From Prevotellaceae bacterium (GTDB lineage: Bacteria; Bacteroidota; Bacteroidia; Bacteroidales; Paludibacteraceae), in the NCBI GenBank assembly GCA_031270565.1, contig JAISXJ010000070.1, positions 1-19,311 on the forward strand: DNA of 19,311 bases, given 5' to 3'. This document shows, piece after piece, positions 1 through 4,965 of this stretch. A model generated the notes under the pieces. The model was not told the DNA's origin, searched no databases, and worked only from the letters and a program-made list of their open reading frames with translations. Position 1 is the stretch's first letter; each line of letters begins with the position of its first letter. The translations under genes and the position numbers were made by a program.

Positions 1-38
1 AGGCAGGACTTGCGGAGTGAATCACTATAAAAGTATAT

Positions 39-103
39 GTCCTAACGGACAAAAACGCCTGTTTAAAGCCGTTTTTCTATTGATATATAAGCCGTAAACG
101 GCT
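39..103 (-). repeat. Palindromic repeat element, copy 1 (inverted relative to copy 2)
   Basis: Two short palindromes, GTCCTAACGGAC (39-50) and AGCCGTAAACGGCT (90-103), flank the spacer GTTTTTCTATTGATATA (71-87). Read on the minus strand, the order palindrome, TATATCAATAGAAAAAC, variable stretch, GTCCGTYAGGAC is the same as in 7922-7983. This identifies a second copy of the same element in the opposite orientation. The palindrome arms differ between copies but stay self-complementary. No coding potential is seen. Function is unknown; it resembles a small non-autonomous repeat. Confidence 0.6.
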
Positions 104-187
104 AATAACTACACTCTAATAACTAAACTCTAACCACTAAAAAAACATTATTCACTATTCGTTATTCACTATTCACTAAAAAAGATG
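104..187. repeat. AT-rich direct-repeat tract upstream of leader promoter A
   Basis: The tract contains ACTACACTCTAATAACTAAA followed by degenerate repeats (ACTCTAACCACTAAA; TTATTCACTATTC and TTATTCACTATTCAC). The ACTCTAATAACTAAA core recurs just upstream of the TATCTTTG box at 12963 and, inverted, upstream of the pfp promoter near 19071-19105. It therefore occupies the upstream promoter region in three places. Confidence 0.5.
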
Positions 188-195
188 TATCTTTG
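188..195 (+). promoter_or_regulatory. Bacteroidetes-type -7 promoter box (TATCTTTG), leader copy A
   Basis: TATCTTTG matches the TAnnTTTG -7 consensus of the Bacteroidetes primary sigma factor. No TTG is seen at the -33 spacing. The same box followed by GCC starts the related leaders at 2849 and 12963, which supports it as a promoter for the gene at 658. Confidence 0.65.
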
Positions 196-657
196 CCGCC
201 GATATTGTACACATCTAAAATCAATACAAAACGATGCTTACATCTGGGGTTCTATATTCATCATTTTTTCAGATTAGACGGTTCAACCGGCTAAAAGTAA
301 GCTTGTTACAAAATACCCACCCCCCAGATTTCACTTAACTCCCTGTATTCAAGGGATTAACGATTTCTCAGACTTTTTCCATTTGACAGTTATCAGCGCG
401 AAATTTCTTTGCGTTGCGGCACTATATACATATACAATTATTGCGGCACATTTCCGGAATTTTCGGAGGTGTTGCCGCTGTGTTTTATTGCGTCCACTGC
501 TCCTCGTCTCTGACGAGGAGTTAGTTGGTCGGTCGTTTTTAACGACCTGTCTCGTTGCAAACGAGATTACCATTTACCCCTCGTTACAAACGAGGGGTAG
601 AAAAACTGAAAACTGATAACTTAATATATCTATCAATTAATTTAAAACGTGTTTTTT
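196..657 (+). promoter_or_regulatory. Long structured 5' leader, copy A
   Basis: This stretch of about 460 nt lies between the promoter box and the start codon at 658 and closely matches 12971-13516. Helices visible in the first half are GCTTAC (236-241) with GTAAGC (297-302), ATCTG (242-246) with CAGAT (270-274), CGGTT (279-283) with AACCG (285-289), and TCCCT (340-344) with AGGGA (352-356). The second half holds GCGGCA/TGCCGC pairing around 444-480 and then four hairpins (500-597). A leader-RNA role is inferred from conservation and structure. No known riboswitch class was recognised. Confidence 0.55.
500..597 (+). repeat. Row of four short-loop hairpins in leader A
   Basis: Four perfect hairpins with 3-nt loops follow each other: 500-520 (9-bp stem, loop TCT), 531-547 (7 bp, loop TTT), 551-565 (6 bp, loop GCA) and 577-597 (9 bp, loop ACA). 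Three of them share the arm core CTCGT/ACGAG. The same row occurs at 13260-13358. They could act as RNA structure or as DNA palindromes; they lack the U-tract and position of a terminator. Confidence 0.7.
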
Positions 658-2286
658 ATGAAAACTAATCTTGTTCTTTTCGCTGCGTTTACAGCAGCAT
701 TTTTAAGCGGCGCTTCTTTTTCTGCGGCGCAGGTAACTATCGGCGGTAGCGATGCGCCAAAAGCCGGTACGATTCTGGATTTGAACAGCACGACCAAAGG
801 CGGGTTGGCGCTCTCAAATGTGAATCTCACCGACCTGAACACCATTCCCGTCGGTTTCCCCGGCATCAACAACTCAGGCGATGTAACTCCCGAGGTAAAG
901 GCAAAACTCACCGGAGCTCTCGTTTACAACATTAATTCTAACATTTGTCTGGGTGTCTATGTCTGGAATGGAAACCAATGGCGTAAGCTTGATAAGGATT
1001 ATCAAGAGAGAGCTAGCGATCCGGACAATCTGGCTATTACAGCGCCGGTAGATGTTGACGAAATTGTAGGCGGTGAGGCGGTTACATTTGTGGCGACAAA
1101 GCCCGGCGATGCGAAGTTTTACCACTGGTATCTGAATGATGTCTTTCTTGAGACAACAGATACGTCAACTCTGGTAACTACCGCCATTCCTGCGGGAACG
1201 GATCATAAAATGAAAGTGGTGTTGGATGATTGCCTTTCTCTGTCGAGTGATGAGATTACTTTTGATGCAAAATTCGTTTATCCTGCCTCTATGTCAGCCG
1301 CCGGCAATGAGTGGATTCGCATTTTTAGCGCTGACGCTTTCCCTTACGCATCAACAGACGAATATGAACCGGATGGTCTGGTGGCGCATTATGACGGCAT
1401 TAACAATGCCGATATGGGGGATAAATATCACGATAATGCTGCAACCGTTTGGAAAAATCTTAAAGGTACAACTACTCTTCCCGATGCAGAAATGTGCGCT
1501 TCCCAAGACTGTAGTGCAACAGGACCTTCCACCGACCTGGTCTGGGAAGTCAACTCTGCCCATTTCGGAGCAACAAACACTGCCAGTTGGTTTAGAATAA
1601 ATAAGGAAAGCTATGTGCCTGAACAATATACTCTTGAAGTAGTGTACAAAACAGATGAAGCTTATACAGTAGATGAAAGAATTATTGTTACCAACTTTCA
1701 GCTGGGTGGGTTCGGTATAATAACCGGTAGCAGCTTCACCGCAGGACACGTCGGATTGCAGCAATGGTTAGATGGCGGTTATAAAGTGTCTCCTAAAATT
1801 TCATACACAGTAGGAGGACTGCTCACTCTGTCTGGTCAACTTATAAATAATAACACAGATGGCTGTAAATTAGCAATATATGTGAATGGCGTTGGACATT
1901 TTAACACAATTTCGTCATCAGTTGCCACTATAGGACTGCCCGACGACAATACCGTTTGGGCTATTGGCGCTAATCCGCAGATTAGCAGCGCAAATGCCGG
2001 CTTTCTAATCAATGCAAATATTTATTCTGTCAGGCTCTACGATAGAAAGCTGTCACTTGAAGAAATCCAAAGCAATGCGGCATTAGATCAGAAACGTTAT
2101 CTTGCTCCGCCCACCGTAACGATAGGCGGCGACAAACAGTGTACGAATGTAACCGTTTTGTCGCCGAGGGTTATTACCTGCTTAGCTCCGCCATCAGGCG
2201 GTACTACCGGAAAAGCAACTATTGTAGTAGAGAAAGCAACTGGAGAGACTTTATTGACATTGACTGATGAATTTGAGTACTATTAG
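658..2286 (+). CDS. Secreted LamG-like surface protein
   Basis: This is a 542-residue exported protein of unknown function. Residues 1-24 form a signal peptide (hydrophobic core LVLFAAFTAAFL, likely cleavage after SAA). Residues 25-115 contain ILDLNSTTKGGLALSN and a later VWNGNQWRKL motif. These resemble the degenerate LDvsSTtKGll motif found at the start of many Bacteroidetes cell-surface and tail-fibre-like proteins. A concanavalin/LamG-like sandwich spans about 238-482 (from GLVAHYDGINN to IYSVRLYDRKLSLEEI). A small TIG/IPT-like end domain covers about 484-542. No T9SS C-terminal domain was recognised. An in-frame GTG at 649 would add three residues; ATG 658 is preferred because it begins a normal signal peptide and aligns with the start of the gene at 13517. 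It is preceded by the long structured leader, so it may be co-regulated with that gene. A carbohydrate-binding or adhesive role is inferred only. Confidence 0.9.
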   Translation: MKTNLVLFAAFTAAFLSGASFSAAQVTIGGSDAPKAGTILDLNSTTKGGLALSNVNLTDLNTIPVGFPGINNSGDVTPEVKAKLTGALVYNINSNICLGVYVWNGNQWRKLDKDYQERASDPDNLAITAPVDVDEIVGGEAVTFVATKPGDAKFYHWYLNDVFLETTDTSTLVTTAIPAGTDHKMKVVLDDCLSLSSDEITFDAKFVYPASMSAAGNEWIRIFSADAFPYASTDEYEPDGLVAHYDGINNADMGDKYHDNAATVWKNLKGTTTLPDAEMCASQDCSATGPSTDLVWEVNSAHFGATNTASWFRINKESYVPEQYTLEVVYKTDEAYTVDERIIVTNFQLGGFGIITGSSFTAGHVGLQQWLDGGYKVSPKISYTVGGLLTLSGQLINNNTDGCKLAIYVNGVGHFNTISSSVATIGLPDDNTVWAIGANPQISSANAGFLINANIYSVRLYDRKLSLEEIQSNAALDQKRYLAPPTVTIGGDKQCTNVTVLSPRVITCLAPPSGGTTGKATIVVEKATGETLLTLTDEFEYY

Positions 2287-2338
2287 CCGTAGGTAGTCGT
2301 TATGCGTTTAGACAAATGATAAACCCAAAATGTCCATT

Positions 2339-2372
2339 TCAGCATTAATTCATTCAAAAAGTGCTGATTTTT
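2339..2372 (+). terminator. Weak possible terminator after the LamG-like gene
   Basis: TCAGCA (2339-2344) pairs with TGCTGA (2362-2367) across a 17-nt loop and is followed by five T (2368-2372). It lies 53 bp after the stop codon. The stem is short, so confidence is low. Confidence 0.3.
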
Positions 2373-2491
2373 GTCGAATTAATGTGCGATATTTTGCTTA
2401 TTATAAACGAATTACAATCACGATTTTCTATTGGTGTCCATTAGAAAGTCAAAGCATTGATATGACCATGATTGCTAATGGACATTTGGGG

Positions 2492-2517
2492 ATAAAAGCT
2501 CCGCGAGGGGCTTTTAT
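2492..2517 (+). terminator. Strong hairpin with GCGA tetraloop, possible terminator
   Basis: ATAAAAGCTCC (2492-2502) pairs with GGGGCTTTTAT (2507-2517). This gives an 11-bp stem (one G-U pair) closed by the GNRA-type loop GCGA. It is A/T-rich at the base and followed by TGTTTTAG. It could end the plus-strand transcript from 658-2286, but the U-tract is imperfect. Confidence 0.45.
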
Positions 2518-2548
2518 TGTTTTAGTGAAGAAGTGTTGCCAAACAGAA

Positions 2549-2580
2549 GCAGGAAGAAAACAGCTGTGTTTTCTTCCTGC
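2549..2580 (-). terminator. 14-bp perfect hairpin, probable terminator of tRNA-Gln
   Basis: GCAGGAAGAAAACA (2549-2562) is perfectly complementary to TGTTTTCTTCCTGC (2567-2580) with a 4-base gap. It lies 12 bp past the 3' end of the tRNA on the minus strand and contains an A/T-rich stem half, so it could act in either direction. Confidence 0.5.
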
Positions 2581-2592
2581 TCGACAATTTAG

Positions 2593-2663
2593 TTGTTCCA
2601 CCAGGACTCGAACCTGGGCAGGCAGTACCAAAAACTGCAGTGCTACCATTACACCATGGAACA
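2593..2663 (-). tRNA. trnQ: tRNA-Gln (anticodon TTG)
   Basis: The reverse complement folds as a full cloverleaf. The acceptor stem is TGTTCCA/TGGAACA with discriminator A. The anticodon stem GCAGT/ACTGC holds loop TTTTGGT with anticodon TTG. The T arm is CCAGG-TTCGAGT-CCTGG. The D arm contains AATGGTAG. CCA is not encoded. It is a single tRNA gene, divergent from the neighbouring protein genes, with its own promoter at 2703-2732 and a hairpin just downstream. Confidence 0.95.
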
Positions 2664-2702
2664 ATAAACAAACTCAAAACCTTTTATGAAAAAAAGTCGC
2701 TG

Positions 2703-2732
2703 CAAAGGTACGCTTTTTTTCTTTCTCACCAA
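2703..2732 (-). promoter_or_regulatory. Promoter of tRNA-Gln (TTG-N20-TACCTTTG)
   Basis: On the minus strand TACCTTTG (2710-2703) is preceded by TTG (2732-2730) at a spacing of 19-20 bases. This is the full TTG/TAnnTTTG consensus of Bacteroidetes housekeeping promoters. The tRNA 5' end lies 40 bp downstream. It is the only promoter in the window with a clear -33 element. Confidence 0.75.
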
Positions 2733-2848
2733 AATATGACGGGCAAAAAAAAACGTTCGTAAGTTCAAATAGTAAATGCAACTTGAATCTGCGCCGCAAA
2801 AATATTTTTCATTTTTCATTTTTTCATTATTCATTATAAAAAAAGTAT

Positions 2849-2856
2849 TATCTTTG
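2849..2856 (+). promoter_or_regulatory. -7 promoter box (TATCTTTG), leader copy B
   Basis: TATCTTTG followed by GCC and GATATTGTACA is nearly identical to the sequence at 188-211. It begins the diverged leader copy upstream of the lipoprotein gene. Confidence 0.6.
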
Positions 2857-3030
2857 CCGCTGATATTGTACATCAGAAACATTAAATACAAAAGATGCTT
2901 ACAGCAGGGATTTTTTATTTACCATTCTTTTTATTTAGACAGTTTAACAGGCTGTCTGTAAGTGCGTTACAAAAGATTCCCATCCACCTCTGTATAACTC
3001 CTTATGTTCAAGGAATTAGCAAATACTTAG
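2857..3030 (+). promoter_or_regulatory. Structured leader, diverged copy B
   Basis: This resembles only the first ~170 nt of copies A and C. GCTTAC (2897-2902) pairs with GTAAGT (2958-2963) and can extend by AG/CT. A local hairpin AGACAG (2937-2942)/CTGTCT (2952-2957) sits where A and C have CGGTT/AACCG. TCCTT (2999-3003) pairs with AAGGA (3010-3014), where A has TCCCT/AGGGA. The hairpin row is missing. A separate promoter at 3118 lies between this copy and the gene, so it may be a short independent RNA or a degenerate leader. Confidence 0.45.
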
Positions 3031-3117
3031 ACGTTTACGGTTCGATATATTTTTTTACCGCAAAGTTCGCAGAATATACGCAAAGAACACAAAACCATTA
3101 ATCATAAAAAAAAGACG

Positions 3118-3125
3118 TACCTTTG
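3118..3125 (+). promoter_or_regulatory. Proximal -7 promoter box (TACCTTTG) for the lipoprotein/OmpA unit
   Basis: TACCTTTG matches TAnnTTTG and lies 79 bp upstream of ATG 3205, which suits a short leader. No TTG is seen at the -33 spacing. Confidence 0.55.
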
Positions 3126-3204
3126 GCGCACTTTTTACAGAACTTGTACACCTTTATTATATAATTAATTACAGATATTTTCATTTTATAAAACATTAAT
3201 CATT

Positions 3205-4926
3205 ATGAGAAAAATACTATCTTTTATGTGTGCAGCCGGATTGTTATTCCTTGTCTCCTCCTGCACAGAGTTGGATTTGAACAAACTGGATAAAACGGCT
3301 CAGTTTAGCACAGCTTTGGGGCTTCCTGTCGGGAATGTTCAACTCTCAATTATGGATATCCTTAATCAGACGGAGGATCTGATAGGCGATTCTATTCTGA
3401 TCATTGATCAGACAAACAATTCTCTGTATCTGCATTTGCTTGATACTTTGCAACTGCCAATGATAGACAAAGTGGGCAGAAATCTTGCACACGGAAAAAC
3501 GACGTCTTTCAGGTTTAGAGAAGCGCTACCGAGTGACCCCATTGTAGATTATTTAATCAATGTGATATTCGGATCAGGAATCGGAATTGATCCCACCACA
3601 GCAGCCCAAATAAACGGGCATCTTGAAAACGGGCTTGATTATGACTATGATTTTAATGAGTTGCAAAACAATATTCAAGTACAGCGTATTGACAGTATGT
3701 ACATTAAGGATGCGCGACTCCACTTGAATGTTGATTTGGCGGGTTTTGGAGGCATTAGCCCTAACGAATGTCAAATAGAGATGCAAGTTTCATTTCCGAA
3801 TGTGCCTGATTTATCCACAACAGTCATCACACACTCTATAACCGACCAACATTCTGAACAGGAAATTGTGCTTGAAGATTTCACCCTCCGCTTTCAGGGC
3901 AACCAGACAACAATGAGAGTTCATATTGATTACCGGTTCATTGTGCCACAGGGCAAAAAAATCACCACAACGATTGCGGCGGACATAATTAACACTCTCT
4001 ACATAGATGGTATTAACTGCGACCGTGTATGGGGCTTTTTCAATCGCACGGATAAACTCACCAGCGATAGTATCTATACGGAACTGCCGGCAAATTTCTT
4101 TACAAATGAATTTTTACAGGCAAACAGATTCCTGTTCCATAATCCGCAGGTTGTTTTTGAAACACGCTCTAACATTGGCGTTCCTCTGAATTTTGTGATA
4201 GACGATATCAAGGCTATTGACGACGTGGGAAATGAGGTAAAGGCAAACTTCAACGGCAGCGACAGCTACACTTTCCACATGCAAAAGCCTCCGGTTGGTG
4301 GCGAACAAAGCACCATAGCCAGATTTGATCGGGATAATGGCGGTACACACCAGCTCTTTCATATTGTTCCGAAAAATTTTATCTACAATTTTCACGTGGA
4401 AATAAATCATACAGATGCAGAACAGGATCCATACCATTTCCTTTTCTATCCGCCTTATGTTGATATGTTCATTGATGTTAAGTTGCCTTTCCAGTTTGAC
4501 CCGACAACCTCTTTTGCCTATGCAGATACCCTTGACGTCAATCTGGATTCCCTCATTGATACCAATGAAATGAATATTGCGCTTGATAAACTTCATCTGA
4601 ATCTGGTATTCTCCAACGCACTGCCGGTGAAGGTTGATGCTAAGATTAATTTTTTAGATAACGCCGAAAATGTCATTTTCACAAAGGACGATATTCAAAT
4701 TGCCTGTCCCAATGTAGATGCAACCGGATTCTCGACAGATGTTGGCACGTCAAATGTCTCCATCGCCATTGCGGAACAGTCTGAAATTCTGGATGCTAAA
4801 AAAATCATTATTGAGTTCGCAATTGCCGGCAAAACAGATACTGATATGATTCATTTCAGAACCACAGACTTTTTGAAAGCATCCGTCAGTCTCTATGTGA
4901 AAGGCGGTTATACGACCAATTTTTAA
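3205..4926 (+). CDS. Large lipoprotein of unknown function, partner of the downstream barrel protein
   Basis: This 573-residue protein starts with a lipoprotein signal peptide: a basic start, hydrophobic core AAGLLFLVSS, and VSSC with lipidation at Cys20. Mature residues begin CTELDLNKLD. The rest is rich in beta-strand-like stretches (for example IVLEDFTLRF and YIDGINCDRVWGF) with no internal membrane segment. No enzymatic motif was recognised. It ends 39 bp before an outer-membrane beta-barrel/TSP3/OmpA protein on the same strand, with no terminator between, so the two are probably co-transcribed. The pairing suggests an accessory or structural lipoprotein acting at the outer membrane; that is inference. 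The start is the first ATG of the signal peptide; no Shine-Dalgarno sequence is present, as is usual in this phylum. Confidence 0.9.
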   Translation: MRKILSFMCAAGLLFLVSSCTELDLNKLDKTAQFSTALGLPVGNVQLSIMDILNQTEDLIGDSILIIDQTNNSLYLHLLDTLQLPMIDKVGRNLAHGKTTSFRFREALPSDPIVDYLINVIFGSGIGIDPTTAAQINGHLENGLDYDYDFNELQNNIQVQRIDSMYIKDARLHLNVDLAGFGGISPNECQIEMQVSFPNVPDLSTTVITHSITDQHSEQEIVLEDFTLRFQGNQTTMRVHIDYRFIVPQGKKITTTIAADIINTLYIDGINCDRVWGFFNRTDKLTSDSIYTELPANFFTNEFLQANRFLFHNPQVVFETRSNIGVPLNFVIDDIKAIDDVGNEVKANFNGSDSYTFHMQKPPVGGEQSTIARFDRDNGGTHQLFHIVPKNFIYNFHVEINHTDAEQDPYHFLFYPPYVDMFIDVKLPFQFDPTTSFAYADTLDVNLDSLIDTNEMNIALDKLHLNLVFSNALPVKVDAKINFLDNAENVIFTKDDIQIACPNVDATGFSTDVGTSNVSIAIAEQSEILDAKKIIIEFAIAGKTDTDMIHFRTTDFLKASVSLYVKGGYTTNF

Positions 4927-4965
4927 TTTCATCCTTGAGTATAAACAATTTAATAATGTACTGAT

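Larger units (their letters stand above)
2287..2592. other. Gene-free stretch with several inverted repeats
   Basis: No credible gene is present. TGTCCATT occurs at 2331-2338 and 2435-2442, and its complement lies at 2477-2484. The longer pair is TGTCCATTAG (2435-2444) with CTAATGGACA (2475-2484). Two stronger hairpins follow (2492-2517 and 2549-2580) and are listed separately. The stretch separates a plus-strand gene from a minus-strand tRNA, so convergent termination is its likeliest job. Confidence 0.5.

Noticed and set aside
649..657. GTG start three codons upstream of ATG 658
   Set aside because: It would add MFF before a normal signal peptide, and ATG 658 aligns with the start used at 13517 behind the same leader.
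2449..2664. Minus-strand frame of 71 codons overlapping tRNA-Gln and hairpins
   Set aside because: It spans a clear tRNA gene and two strong hairpins and has no start context; the open frame is a by-product of the inverted repeats.
4114..4596. 160-codon minus-strand frame inside the lipoprotein gene
   Set aside because: It lies wholly within a coherent plus-strand lipoprotein gene, shows no signal, motif or promoter, and its residue content looks random.
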